Shown one piece after another: positions 21,069 through 30,194 of a DNA stretch of 52,365 bases. The position numbers and the translations under genes are program-made. The stretch covers positions 4,007,976-4,060,340 of the forward strand of contig NZ_LFZV01000001.1 of the NCBI RefSeq assembly GCF_001183965.1, in the 5' to 3' direction. Under the pieces are notes generated by a model. That model was not told the DNA's origin. It saw nothing but the letters and a program-made list of their open reading frames with translations, and ran no database searches. Position 1 is the first letter of the stretch. Each line of letters begins with the position of its first letter. The stretch is from Bacillus sp. FJAT-27916. GTDB taxonomy: Bacteria; Bacillota; Bacilli; Bacillales; Pradoshiaceae.

Positions 21069-21097
21069 AGTGTATGATAAATCGGGATAAATTAGAC
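21069..21097 (-). promoter_or_regulatory. Sigma-E-type promoter of yabP-yabQ
   Basis: The minus strand reads CATACACT (21076-21069), an exact match to the sigma-E -10 consensus CATACANT, with GTCTAATT 14 bases upstream as a weaker -35. It ends 31 bases before yabP. Confidence 0.6.
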
Positions 21098-21107
21098 CAA
21101 GCTTCTC

Positions 21108-21368
21108 TTACTCGGTAATCCGCTCCTCACCGATAATGGAATACATTCCGGCAGCCTCGTCTTTTTTCGTTGTCTCTACTAATTTCTCTACCTTTGCCGT
21201 AAGGACCTTTTGGCCAAAGCGAATTTCAAGTGTATCACCGACCTTCACATCAGCAGAAGCTTTCGATTCTTTTCCATTTATTTTAATACGCCCTTGGTCG
21301 GCCACTTCCTTTGCCACAGAGCGTCTTTTAATGATTCGTGACACCTTCAAGAATTTATCCAGCCTCAT
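21108..21368 (-). CDS. rqcP: Ribosome quality control factor RqcP (S4-domain protein YabO)
   Basis: This 86-residue protein consists of an S4 RNA-binding domain ([16 protein letters not shown], then [20 protein letters not shown]). In B. subtilis, YabO/RqcP binds obstructed large ribosomal subunits and helps RqcH add alanine tails; it is related to Hsp15. AGGAGG precedes the ATG. It lies 20 bases downstream of yabN and probably ends the yabM-yabN-rqcP transcript. Confidence 0.93.
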   Translation of the reverse strand: MRLDKFLKVSRIIKRRSVAKEVADQGRIKINGKESKASADVKVGDTLEIRFGQKVLTAKVEKLVETTKKDEAAGMYSIIGEERITE

Positions 21369-21388
21369 TGTTGTTTCCTCCTAACTCT

Positions 21389-22852
21389 TTATAGCCCCTG
21401 CTGCTTGGCTTGATCCCAGAAATGGTCAAGCTCAGCCAGGCTGAAATCTGACCAGCCTTTTCCTGATTCCCTTACACAGCGTTCCACAAACTCAAAACGG
21501 TTTCGGAACTTATTATTTGTCCCATGCAAGGCAAGCTCAGGGTCAATGCCCGCAAGCCTTGCCACATTAACACAGGCAAAAAGGACATCTCCGAACTCAT
21601 CTGCCATTTTAACCAGATTGCGCTCTGGGTGGTCAAGCTCTGACTTGAACTCTTGCAGTTCCTCCAAAACCTTCTCCCAGGCAGGGCTGACATCATCCCA
21701 GTCAAATCCTACCTTGGACGCACGCTTCTGAATCTCCTCTGCCTGCATGAGCTTCGGAAGGCTCTCATTCAAACCATTAAACAAGGACTCCTTCTCATCC
21801 TTTTCAGTTTTCTTTACCTCCTGCCATGTCTTCTCCACATCCTCCGGCGTATGGGCGGAAGCATCTCCGAAGACATGCGGATGCCTTCTGACCATCTTAT
21901 CAGAGATGGACTCAATCACATCATCAATCGAGAAGAAGCCGTCATCCTCGCCGATTTTTGCATGGAGCATTACTTGAAGAAGAACATCGCCCAGCTCCTC
22001 AATGATATTATCTATATCGTCCTGGTCGATGGCATTTATGAGCTCATAGGCTTCCTCTATTAAATATTTCTTCAAGGTAATATGTGTCTGGGCACGGTCC
22101 CATGGACAGCCATCCGGAGCCCTGAGGCGGTCAATGATCTCCCTAAGCTTCCAGAACTCCTTAAATTGCTGCTCAGGAGCAGACAACGGCGAAACATAGA
22201 CTGATGTCAGATTGCTCAGCTCCATCTCCCGGTCTAATTCATATAGCGGCAGCCATTTTACCTGTTCCGAGCTCATGCCGGCTCCTGTTACAAGGCATAC
22301 TTGATGATTATCCGGATAACGTTCCATCAGCGTCAGCTTTACCTCTGAGGCGATAAAAGCATCATACACCTGACTGATGATGATATGCTGACGCGTATTC
22401 AGATCTATAACAGACAGGCTCGTGCCATCAAGGAACTGGAAGCCCTCTACTGGGTCAACCTTAATCGCTGTAAACATAGGGTCAAGGAAGCTCTGCCCTC
22501 CCTTGATGACGACATCAATCCCCCGTTCACTCCCTTTTGAGAGAAGAAGCTGTACCGTCATTTCCGCAATTAACGGATGACCCGGAACCCCATATATGAC
22601 ATCCTCTGATAAAGCTTTTTGCAATAGCGTTTCCGCAATCTCTTCGTATACGTCCTCGAATTGGTCATGCTTCTCATAGACAGCATCAAAGCTCTCAATC
22701 GAAAGTCCCTCTAAAGAAAGCTCCTTCAATACCGGATGCTCCATTGTACGGACATACAATAAGGCTGTATTCTTTAACAACCGGTAGATTCCGAGCGGAA
22801 GCTGCTCAAGCTCTCCCGCTCCCAAACCAATAATGGTAATATGATGACTCAT
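21389..22852 (-). CDS. yabN: Bifunctional tetrapyrrole methylase-like / MazG nucleotide pyrophosphohydrolase
   Basis: This is a two-domain protein of 487 residues. Residues 1-220 resemble the SAM-dependent tetrapyrrole methylase fold (GLGAGELEQLPLG near 9-21, YGVPGHPLIAE near 86-96). Residues about 240-480 form tandem MazG domains, with GCPWDRAQTH, the metal-binding EEAYELINAI and EELGDVLLQV helices, and a second ADEFGDVLFA set. MazG hydrolyses nucleoside triphosphates; the role of the N-terminal domain is not established. It sits in the yabM-yabN-rqcP order conserved in Bacilli. Confidence 0.95.
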   Translation of the reverse strand: MSHHITIIGLGAGELEQLPLGIYRLLKNTALLYVRTMEHPVLKELSLEGLSIESFDAVYEKHDQFEDVYEEIAETLLQKALSEDVIYGVPGHPLIAEMTVQLLLSKGSERGIDVVIKGGQSFLDPMFTAIKVDPVEGFQFLDGTSLSVIDLNTRQHIIISQVYDAFIASEVKLTLMERYPDNHQVCLVTGAGMSSEQVKWLPLYELDREMELSNLTSVYVSPLSAPEQQFKEFWKLREIIDRLRAPDGCPWDRAQTHITLKKYLIEEAYELINAIDQDDIDNIIEELGDVLLQVMLHAKIGEDDGFFSIDDVIESISDKMVRRHPHVFGDASAHTPEDVEKTWQEVKKTEKDEKESLFNGLNESLPKLMQAEEIQKRASKVGFDWDDVSPAWEKVLEELQEFKSELDHPERNLVKMADEFGDVLFACVNVARLAGIDPELALHGTNNKFRNRFEFVERCVRESGKGWSDFSLAELDHFWDQAKQQGL

Positions 22853-22870
22853 TAAACTTGTGCTCCTAAC

Positions 22871-24475
22871 TTAATTTTTCTCACGCGGCAGCAACCGGAC
22901 CAGCCGGTCTCCTAAAGGAATCAACAATAGCTCTTCCCTGCTGAATAATTTCATTTTAACCAAAACTGGGAGATAAACTACCACCCCAAGAAGAACGGCA
23001 CTTAATGCATGAATGGCAGACAGCCATCTTGACGCCAAATATCCTTCAAAGATGATAGAGAAGAGGAATGTGTATCCAGCTAAAGCTCCGAACATGGCGA
23101 GTGCGGCTGTTGCTGTAATCGCCATCTGCCGTGTGCTTATCATCTCCCCGGATAGCTCCCTGCCAACCAGGATAAGCAGGGCAGCTGCCCCAAAGGCTGT
23201 TGCTGCCAAACTGGACCAAGCTGCTCCTTCAATGCCTCCATCCGCAATAAACAGCGGATTCATCATAGCCTTCAGCCCAACAGACAAGCCAACCACGATG
23301 ATAGAGGCCTTTATGCGCCCCAATGTCTGCAGAATTGTTGCTGAGGTGATGGCCACTGAAGCAAACACAATCATGAAGGCAATAATGATTAACGCATCCC
23401 TGCCTTGATCATCCTTAAATAGCATTACATTCACCGAGCTTAATATTGCCGTAAGCCCAACTGCTGCTGCAAGTCCAATTGCAGCACTTACCTTGATTGC
23501 AAGCCGGCACATCCTCTTTAATTCTTCTACCGCCTTCTGTTTTCTCAATGAGGACAGAACAGGCACCATTGATAAAGCCAAAGAGGTCGTAATGACCAGC
23601 CCAACTTGGATCAATGGCTGCCCCCTGTCATATGTACCTTTTAACACCTTGGCATCTTGCGAAAGAATACCTTGGTCGATAAGAGCAGCATACAGCTGGA
23701 AGGAATCTACGAGTTGCAAAAGCAGGATATACATGTTACTTAGACAAAACGCCAGCCCTTGAAACAGGAGAATCCTCCCAGATTGAAGAAATATCTCATA
23801 GGACGGCCATTGCAGCGGAAAATGCCGATCCCGGTCTTTTATGACAAAGTAGAGCAAAATGACCGTTGCTGCAAGACCTCCATAAACAGACCCCATCATA
23901 GCTCCTCTACCAACTGCATAAAGGGAGAAGCCCTTCTCCATTAAGATAAAGGAGCCAATTAAGATGACCGACACCCTGACAATTTGTTCGATTGTTTGCG
24001 AGTATGCTGTAGGCAGCATATTCCCGCTCGATTGATAGAGCCCCCTCACACAGGAGATCAACGGAAGTAAAAGCATAGAAACAGCTACTACTTGTATCAA
24101 GGGGACGAGCTGAAGATCATTCATGAGAAGAGCAATCTCCTCAGCACCCATATAAAGGAGAGTAAAGCCGAGCAAGCCGAATATGGATATCCAAAGGAGA
24201 GAAGCGGTTATAAGCTGCTTATGACCTCCCCTTCCTCCAGAATCCTGTGATGCCAGCATACTTGAGATACCAGCAGGAAATCCGTATGTAGCCAGAACAA
24301 CGATAATGCCGTAGATTGGATAGACCTGCTGGTAAATATAGAATCCCTCATCACCAGCAATATTCTGAAAGGGAACACGATAAACCGCGCTCAGTACTTT
24401 CACAAAAATGGCTGCGGCCGCCAAGACGGCTGCTCCTCGCGCAATCGTGCGCGATGCCCCATATTCCCTGTCCAT
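22871..24475 (-). CDS. yabM: Polysaccharide/lipid flippase family membrane protein (SpoVB-like)
   Basis: A 534-residue polytopic membrane protein with about 12-14 helices belongs to the MOP/MVF superfamily that includes SpoVB and MurJ-type flippases. The N-terminal signature (GAAVLAAAAIFVKVLSAVYR and FQNIAGDEGFYIYQQVYPIY) is typical. A TTG at 24478 is also possible, but the ATG at 24475 is better placed 8 bases after AGAGGTG. The transported lipid-linked substrate cannot be inferred. It follows spoVT in the usual order. Confidence 0.9.
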   Translation of the reverse strand: MDREYGASRTIARGAAVLAAAAIFVKVLSAVYRVPFQNIAGDEGFYIYQQVYPIYGIIVVLATYGFPAGISSMLASQDSGGRGGHKQLITASLLWISIFGLLGFTLLYMGAEEIALLMNDLQLVPLIQVVAVSMLLLPLISCVRGLYQSSGNMLPTAYSQTIEQIVRVSVILIGSFILMEKGFSLYAVGRGAMMGSVYGGLAATVILLYFVIKDRDRHFPLQWPSYEIFLQSGRILLFQGLAFCLSNMYILLLQLVDSFQLYAALIDQGILSQDAKVLKGTYDRGQPLIQVGLVITTSLALSMVPVLSSLRKQKAVEELKRMCRLAIKVSAAIGLAAAVGLTAILSSVNVMLFKDDQGRDALIIIAFMIVFASVAITSATILQTLGRIKASIIVVGLSVGLKAMMNPLFIADGGIEGAAWSSLAATAFGAAALLILVGRELSGEMISTRQMAITATAALAMFGALAGYTFLFSIIFEGYLASRWLSAIHALSAVLLGVVVYLPVLVKMKLFSREELLLIPLGDRLVRLLPREKN

Positions 24476-24543
24476 CAAACGTACACCTCTTTAATCTGTT
24501 TCATGTATTATACCATATACACCTAAACCTTTATGAATCCATA

Positions 24544-24598
24544 AAAAAAGGGCAATCAAAAGATCCCGTTTTACTCAAAACAGATCTTTTGATTGCCC
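24544..24598 (-). terminator. Terminator of spoVT
   Basis: GGGCAATCAAAAGATC and GATCTTTTGATTGCCC form a perfect 16-bp stem with a T run on the minus strand, 19 bases after the spoVT stop. Confidence 0.92.
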
Positions 24599-24616
24599 AT
24601 CATACAATAATCGTAA

Positions 24617-25153
24617 TTATTGTTCCATTTGTTTTGCAAGGAAGCTTGCAGCTGTTTCAATCGCTTTTAATTCGATTTCACCAACAGTTGCTTCTTTTGC
24701 AAAAATAACAACGGCACCGATTGGATCACCATTCGCTACGATAGGAGCGATTGTGTATGAAGCCACGTCTTCATCTGCGCCATCAACCAAGGAAACAGTT
24801 CCTTTTTGAGTGATAAGTACAGAGTTGCGATCTTCCATGATTTTTTCAACAGAATCACTGATTGCCTTGTTCAAGAATTCCTTCTTAGAGCCTCCCGCTA
24901 CAGCGATGTATGTATCACGGTCACAGATTAATACTGGGTTGCCAAGGCTATCATATAATGCTTCCGCATATTCTTTAGAGAAATCTCCAAGCTCACTGAT
25001 TGGAGAATATTTTTTAAGGATTACTTCTCCGTCTCTATCCACAAAAATTTCCAAAGGATCTCCCTCACGGATTCGGAGTGTTCTCCGAATTTCTTTAGGA
25101 ATAACAACGCGTCCTAGATCATCAATGCGACGAACAATACCTGTTGCTTTCAT
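24617..25153 (-). CDS. spoVT: Stage V sporulation transcription factor SpoVT
   Basis: SpoVT modulates sigma-G genes in the forespore. The 178 residues have an AbrB-like swapped-hairpin DNA-binding domain (1-50: MKATGIVRRIDDLGRVVIPK) and a C-terminal GAF-like domain (about 56-178). An in-frame ATG at 25195 would add 14 residues, but the family starts at MKATGIV and AGAGAGG lies about 10 bases before this ATG. The N-terminal domain is clearly related to AbrB, also in this window. The upstream promoter resembles sigma-G. Confidence 0.97.
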   Translation of the reverse strand: MKATGIVRRIDDLGRVVIPKEIRRTLRIREGDPLEIFVDRDGEVILKKYSPISELGDFSKEYAEALYDSLGNPVLICDRDTYIAVAGGSKKEFLNKAISDSVEKIMEDRNSVLITQKGTVSLVDGADEDVASYTIAPIVANGDPIGAVVIFAKEATVGEIELKAIETAASFLAKQMEQ

Positions 25154-25237
25154 TCTGTGTTGCCTCTCTTTCATCGGGTTTGTTTTTTGCGACACGTCCT
25201 GCTGCCATTTGACGAAAATGCCGCCGATGCTTGCACT

Positions 25238-25266
25238 TAGTATTTTTCTAATGGTAACTTCTATAC
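25238..25266 (-). promoter_or_regulatory. Sigma-G-type promoter of spoVT
   Basis: The minus strand reads GTATA (25266-25262), a 17-base spacer and AATACTA (25244-25238), matching GYATR and six of seven of a CATACTA-type -10. It lies 85 bases before the start codon. In B. subtilis spoVT is sigma-G dependent. Confidence 0.55.
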
Positions 25267-25330
25267 ACTAAGAAAATTATTTCTTTTTTAATGGGGGTTT
25301 CTCCTGTAAAGCACTAAAGGGTAAAGGCGT

Positions 25331-28300
25331 TTAATCTGCCTTTACCTTTTTGTTCTTCTCGAGCTCGGAAACCAGCTCAAAGGCAGCATTGAGCCAGTCC
25401 TCTGCCAGAACCTTCTTTACATACAGAACCATTTTCAAGCAATTGGCTTCCATACCTAAGCCAACCATGCGGCCATACTTAGAGGCAGCCTTAAACAATA
25501 AATGTCCGTCTATTTCTTTGCTTGATTTTTCGGAGGTGAGTATGGTTACTTCATCTTTAACTTGCTTAATTGATTCTACGCCTGCGCGTATCGCCCGAAT
25601 TTTCATATCGGCAATTTTGAAAAGGTAAGTAACTTCTACTGGGAATTCTCCAAAACGATCGAGCATTTCATCTCGGAGTTCATCGAGCTCCTCTTCTGTT
25701 GAAACCGCTCTGAAACGTTTATACATTTCAATTTTCTGATTTCCATCAGCTATATAAGCATCTGGAATATAGGCATCAACTTCAAGGTCAATTTCAATTG
25801 GATTATGGGTATCTTTATTTATGTCCCCTTTTCGTTCCTGAATTGCTTCTGCAAGCATCTGGGAATAAAGGTCAAATCCAACTGAGTCGATAAAGCCATG
25901 CTGCTCAGCTCCCAATAGATTACCAGCACCCCGAATGGTCAAATCCCTCATAGCTATTTTAAAGCCTGAACCCAACTCTGTAAATTCCTTTATTGCCTGC
26001 AAGCGCTTCTCTGCAACCTCAGTAAGTACTTTGTCCGGTCTGTATGTGAAATACGCATAGGCAACCCGATTGGATCTTCCAACCCTTCCTCGCAGTTGAT
26101 ATAACTGGGATAAGCCCATTCTATCAGCATCATAAACAATGAGTGTATTCACATTTGGAATGTCTACACCCGTCTCAATAATGGTAGTACTTACCAACAC
26201 ATCTGCCTCCCCTTCAAGGAAGCTGTACATGACAGATTCAAGCTCACTTTCCGTCATTTTTCCATGTGCGACAACAATGCGGGCGTCTGGAACAAGCATA
26301 GCGAGCTCTTCTGCTTTGCGCTCAATATCCTCTACACGATTGTATAAGTAATAGACCTGCCCACCACGAGCAAGCTCACGCTCAATGGCCTCTCGAGCGA
26401 GCAAAGCATTATATTCCATTACATAGGTCTGAACTGGGAACCTATTCTCCGGTGGCGTCTCTATAACAGACAAATCCCGTACCCCCAGCATAGACATATG
26501 CAGCGTCCTTGGAATTGGCGTAGCTGTCAAGGTCAGGACATCCACATTCGTCTTCAGCCTCTTGATCTTTTCCTTATGGGTTACACCAAAGCGCTGCTCC
26601 TCATCCACCACCAAAAGCCCAAGATCATGGTACACAATATCCTTTGAGAGCAGGCGGTGAGTACCAACTACAACATCAACGGTGCCATTCTTCAGCCCCT
26701 TAATCGTTTCATTCTGCTCCTTCCTCGTCCGGAAGCGGCTCAACAAGCCAATATTAATCGGGAATTCCTGAAATCTCTCCCGCATGGTCTCATAATGCTG
26801 TTGGGCAAGAATCGTTGTCGGCACAAGGAAGGCCACCTGTTTGCCATCAGCAATGGCTTTAAAGACCGCACGAATAGCGACCTCAGTCTTGCCATAGCCA
26901 ACATCACCGCAAAGAAGGCGATCCATCGGCCGTTCTCGTTCCATATCTTTCTTGATCTCCACGATGGAGCGCAGCTGATCCTCTGTCTCCTTATAAGGGA
27001 AGGAGGCCTCGAAATCCCGCTGCATCTCCCCGTCTGGCATAAATCCATAGCCTTTTGCTGTTTCCCTTTCAGCATAGAGCTTGATTAAATCATCAGCGAT
27101 ATCCTGAACAGTTGATTGAACCTTGCTCTTGACACGCTTCCATTCAGCGCCTCCGAGCTTGTACATTTTAGGCTCTTTACCCTCAGAACCCACATATTTT
27201 TGAATGAGCTCTATCTGGTCTACAGGCACATAAAGCTTGTCATTGCCTTGATAACGGATATGCAGATAATCCTTATGAATGCCGTTTATCACTAAAGTCT
27301 CAATTCCAAGGAACTTCCCAATACCATGATTCACGTGAACGACATAGTCTCCAGGCTTCAGCTCGGAATAATTCTTGATTCGCTCGGCATTGGTCATCTT
27401 CTGCCTTCTTACTGATTTCCGCGTACGTTTATTAAACAGCTCTTTTTCGGTGACAATGGCTGCTTTCTGCAGCGGTAGCTCAAAGCCAGTCTGCAATTGG
27501 CCCTCCATAATTTGAATGGCGCCATCCTTAATACCGTCCTGGTCATTGACAATATCTGCCTGCATATCATAGTCATCAAGTATGCGCTCAATTCGTTTGA
27601 CACGCTCAGGGTCTGTTCCCATCAGAATAACGGTATATTTACCCTTTTTCCATCTGTCAAACTCAGCCTTCAATACATTCATCTGCCCATGGAAATCCTG
27701 CATCGGCTTACAGGATATATTCACGATATTTTGCGGGCTCGTATTGGCTGCGTGACGGAGGAAGAGGGATAAATAAACAGACAGGTGCCTCCTGCGCTGC
27801 ATAAGGGATGATAACGAGTGGGAAAGCATGATGTCGTGGATGATTTTCCCATCAGCTATCAAGGACGTATAGTATTCAGCCTCTTCCTTGTCTAGCTGGT
27901 CACCCATCTCCTGAATTCTTGAGACCTCATCAAAAATAACGACACTTGATTCAGGAATATAGTCTATCAAACTAGCCGGCTGATCATAGGCAAGGGAAAG
28001 GTATTGGGCCATATGTTCAAAGGTTTCCCCGCTTCTAAGCATGCTGATTTCATGTTCAATTTGCATGAGCATATTCTCTTTAGCTTGCTTATCCTTCATT
28101 TTTTTGAGGGAGTTCTCTAAGCCTTCCTCAAGACGTTCAGCAATCTTAAACAACCCTGCCTTACTCACAATGGTTTCTGTAACAGGGCTTAATGTTGCTT
28201 CCTTCACTTTTTCTAATGAACGCTGGTCCTCGACGGAAAAGGTTCGAATCGAATCAATTTCGGTATCGAATAATTCTATTCGGATAGGATTCTCCTCTGT

Positions 28301-28861
28301 CAGGGGAAAAATATCCATGATTCCACCCCTGAGAGAAAACTCACCGGGTGCAGTAACCATATCTGCTCTTGTATAACCAATCGCCACAAGCTTGGATAAG
28401 GCTTTATCAATCTCTATATCCTTGCCAACCTTCAGCACTAATTGACTTTCGGCCCATACCTCTGCAGGCGGAAGTAATTTTTTGATACCTGAAATAGGCG
28501 CAATAATAATGCCCTCTTTCGGTCCGTTCGACAGATAATTTAAGGTTTCAATCCTTTGTGTACGGAGCTCGGGACTTGCAATACTCAGCTCCGCAGCAAT
28601 TAACTCATTCGCTGGGAACAGATAGATCTTATCCTTCTCTAATATTGAGGTTAAATCCTCGTAAATTTTTTGGGCATTCAAAAGATTAGGTGTCACAACC
28701 AACAGCGGTCTATTCGTTTGCTCATATAATCCGGCCATGAACAATGAGCGTGCTGAGCCCGATAAACCAGCAATCATCTGCTCCTTCAATCCCGCTTCAA
28801 TTCCCTCCTGGATAGAGGTAATGTCTTTATTCGTTGATAATAGCTGTTGTAGTCTTTTCAA
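25331..28861 (-). CDS. mfd: Transcription-repair coupling factor Mfd
   Basis: Mfd is a DNA translocase that displaces stalled RNA polymerase at lesions and recruits UvrA. The 1176 residues contain the UvrB-like N-terminal part, an RNA polymerase-interaction domain (LKPGDYVVHVNHGIGKFLG near 500), a helicase core with Walker A GDVGYGKTE near 650 and a VVDEEQRFGV box, then a RecG-like motif (GRVGRSNR) and the C-terminal domain. The start codon is TTG, 8 bases after GGGAGG. It lies between fin and spoVT in the conserved order. Confidence 0.98.
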   Translation of the reverse strand: MKRLQQLLSTNKDITSIQEGIEAGLKEQMIAGLSGSARSLFMAGLYEQTNRPLLVVTPNLLNAQKIYEDLTSILEKDKIYLFPANELIAAELSIASPELRTQRIETLNYLSNGPKEGIIIAPISGIKKLLPPAEVWAESQLVLKVGKDIEIDKALSKLVAIGYTRADMVTAPGEFSLRGGIMDIFPLTEENPIRIELFDTEIDSIRTFSVEDQRSLEKVKEATLSPVTETIVSKAGLFKIAERLEEGLENSLKKMKDKQAKENMLMQIEHEISMLRSGETFEHMAQYLSLAYDQPASLIDYIPESSVVIFDEVSRIQEMGDQLDKEEAEYYTSLIADGKIIHDIMLSHSLSSLMQRRRHLSVYLSLFLRHAANTSPQNIVNISCKPMQDFHGQMNVLKAEFDRWKKGKYTVILMGTDPERVKRIERILDDYDMQADIVNDQDGIKDGAIQIMEGQLQTGFELPLQKAAIVTEKELFNKRTRKSVRRQKMTNAERIKNYSELKPGDYVVHVNHGIGKFLGIETLVINGIHKDYLHIRYQGNDKLYVPVDQIELIQKYVGSEGKEPKMYKLGGAEWKRVKSKVQSTVQDIADDLIKLYAERETAKGYGFMPDGEMQRDFEASFPYKETEDQLRSIVEIKKDMERERPMDRLLCGDVGYGKTEVAIRAVFKAIADGKQVAFLVPTTILAQQHYETMRERFQEFPINIGLLSRFRTRKEQNETIKGLKNGTVDVVVGTHRLLSKDIVYHDLGLLVVDEEQRFGVTHKEKIKRLKTNVDVLTLTATPIPRTLHMSMLGVRDLSVIETPPENRFPVQTYVMEYNALLAREAIERELARGGQVYYLYNRVEDIERKAEELAMLVPDARIVVAHGKMTESELESVMYSFLEGEADVLVSTTIIETGVDIPNVNTLIVYDADRMGLSQLYQLRGRVGRSNRVAYAYFTYRPDKVLTEVAEKRLQAIKEFTELGSGFKIAMRDLTIRGAGNLLGAEQHGFIDSVGFDLYSQMLAEAIQERKGDINKDTHNPIEIDLEVDAYIPDAYIADGNQKIEMYKRFRAVSTEEELDELRDEMLDRFGEFPVEVTYLFKIADMKIRAIRAGVESIKQVKDEVTILTSEKSSKEIDGHLLFKAASKYGRMVGLGMEANCLKMVLYVKKVLAEDWLNAAFELVSELEKNKKVKAD

Positions 28862-28933
28862 CTGTCTGTCCTCCCTTCAACTGTCTTCTATATTGTTAGA
28901 TTGATAGATGGTATAGGTCTTATTTAGAAACAG

Positions 28934-28963
28934 AAAAACGCTTTGGAGTACGCCTTCCAAAGC
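28934..28963 (-). terminator. Terminator of fin
   Basis: GCTTTGGA and TCCAAAGC form an 8-bp stem with a T tract on the minus strand, 12 bases after the fin stop. Confidence 0.82.
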
Positions 28964-28974
28964 AAATCTCTGTC

Positions 28975-29205
28975 TTATTGAATTAGGTAATCAAGCAAAT
29001 GGTAATCCGGCTGCTGCTCCAATGCCTCCTGACAGGATTCACAGATGGAGCGGATTTGGATAACTCCATTATCATCATAACCTATTATCTCTTCTCTTTC
29101 CTCGGCTGTTAGCACTTCAAGAACCGATTGATAATATTCCTTATGCTGTTCTTCGAGATTGCCTAAGACATGCCCGCAATGCCTGCAGTAATAGTGTAGC
29201 GCCAT
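28975..29205 (-). CDS. fin: Anti-sigma-F factor Fin
   Basis: Fin (YabK) binds RNA polymerase in the forespore and promotes the switch from sigma-F to sigma-G. The 76 residues hold two CxxC pairs (C7/C10 and C55/C58) that form a zinc site, consistent with the family. CGGAGG precedes the ATG. A sigma-F-like promoter overlaps the upstream pth-fin gap. A separate promoter and terminator suggest it is expressed apart from pth and mfd. Confidence 0.93.
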   Translation of the reverse strand: MALHYYCRHCGHVLGNLEEQHKEYYQSVLEVLTAEEREEIIGYDDNGVIQIRSICESCQEALEQQPDYHLLDYLIQ

Positions 29206-29232
29206 TCATTTACCTCCGCATCCTAATACTGT

Positions 29233-29262
29233 TAGTATTCACGTTTATGCCTGATTTTATTC
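29233..29262 (-). promoter_or_regulatory. Sigma-F/sigma-G-type promoter of fin
   Basis: The minus strand reads GAATA (29262-29258), a 15-base spacer and GTGAATACTA (29242-29233). It matches GGNRANANTR with one mismatch, and AATACTA with 18-base spacing also suits sigma-G. It lies 28 bases before fin. Confidence 0.45.
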
Positions 29263-29285
29263 AGAACGAGCCATATGAAGCGAGC

Positions 29286-29846
29286 TTACCCGTTATACGT
29301 ATTCATCACCTTGAGGAATGGTTCCTTCAGCCATTGTTCACAAGCCTCTACAGACTTCCCTATTGCATCAGCCATGACCGCCTGCTCCTGCTCACCGAAG
29401 TTGGTCAGTACATAATCAGGTACTGGTATTCTTCCCTCCGGCCGTCCTATCCCTACACGGATCCGGTTAAACCCATCCCCGCCGAGATGCTGGATAGCTG
29501 ATTTCATACCGTTATGGCCGCCGGCACTGCCCTTTTGTCGCAGCCGTATCTTCCCTTTCGGTAAATCTAAATCATCATAAATAATGGCAATATCCTCGAG
29601 ACCGATTTTGTAAAAATTCGCCAAAGGGGCGATAGCCTCACCTGAGAGGTTCATATATGTTAACGGCTTAAGCAGCACGACTTTCTCACCTGCGACTGTG
29701 CCTACTCCGTATAAGCCATTATACTTGCTTTGATTCAATTTGATGTTCCATTTCTCAGCCAATGCATCAATAATGATGAAGCCGATATTATGACGTGTTC
29801 TTTCATATTTTGCCCCTGGATTCCCAAGGCCGACGATTAATTTCAT
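29286..29846 (-). CDS. pth: Peptidyl-tRNA hydrolase (SpoVC)
   Basis: Pth releases tRNA from peptidyl-tRNAs that fall off the ribosome. The 186 residues have GLGNPGAKYERTRHNIGF (6-23) with the catalytic histidine at 19, PLTYMNLSG near 62-70, the DDLDLP motif with the catalytic Asp, and GSAGGHNG near 107-114. A spoVC mutation in B. subtilis blocks spore coat formation, but the enzyme is general. The ribosome site is AAGGAAGTG. It is separated from ctc by an unusual 348-base gap. Confidence 0.97.
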   Translation of the reverse strand: MKLIVGLGNPGAKYERTRHNIGFIIIDALAEKWNIKLNQSKYNGLYGVGTVAGEKVVLLKPLTYMNLSGEAIAPLANFYKIGLEDIAIIYDDLDLPKGKIRLRQKGSAGGHNGMKSAIQHLGGDGFNRIRVGIGRPEGRIPVPDYVLTNFGEQEQAVMADAIGKSVEACEQWLKEPFLKVMNTYNG

Positions 29847-30128
29847 TGTATAACACTTCCTTGTAGGTTAAACCCTTTTCATTTCCTCTTCATATTTTAT
29901 ACTTTTTATGGATTTAAGCAAAATAAAGTTCGCCTGTTCGCTAGGTTTTACGAATATCTTTTCTATACATATGTTGTTTTGAGGAGAGTTTGACCAAGTA
30001 TTTTTGTTAAATCGCTTGGTTTTTATAAGAAACCTGTCCTTTTAGGTCTAACTCCTTCTAGGTTACCCCTATTTTCTGCGGAATGAACAGCCTTATTAGT
30101 GCGCACTCCACAGAAAACAGGATTAGCC
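29847..30128 (-). other. Long pth leader region with a stem structure
   Basis: No credible gene is seen in the 348 bases between pth and ctc. The part next to ctc is its terminator. At 30068-30121 two 14-base arms form an inverted repeat. Nearer pth the minus strand has an AT-rich stretch with a possible weak promoter (TTGCTT, 16 bases, TAAAAT, around 29892-29920). A plus-strand hairpin ACCAAG/CTTGGT lies near 29992-30020. Confidence 0.5.
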
Positions 30129-30131
30129 GAT

Positions 30132-30166
30132 AAAAAAGGGCTGCCAGACCCATGCCCGGCAACCCT
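30132..30166 (-). terminator. Terminator of ctc
   Basis: AGGGTTGCC and GGCAGCCCT pair on the minus strand (one G-T wobble), followed by TTTTTTA, 29 bases after the ctc stop. Confidence 0.88.
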
Positions 30167-30194
30167 GTTTGTTGACTTACAATAATCGGATGCG

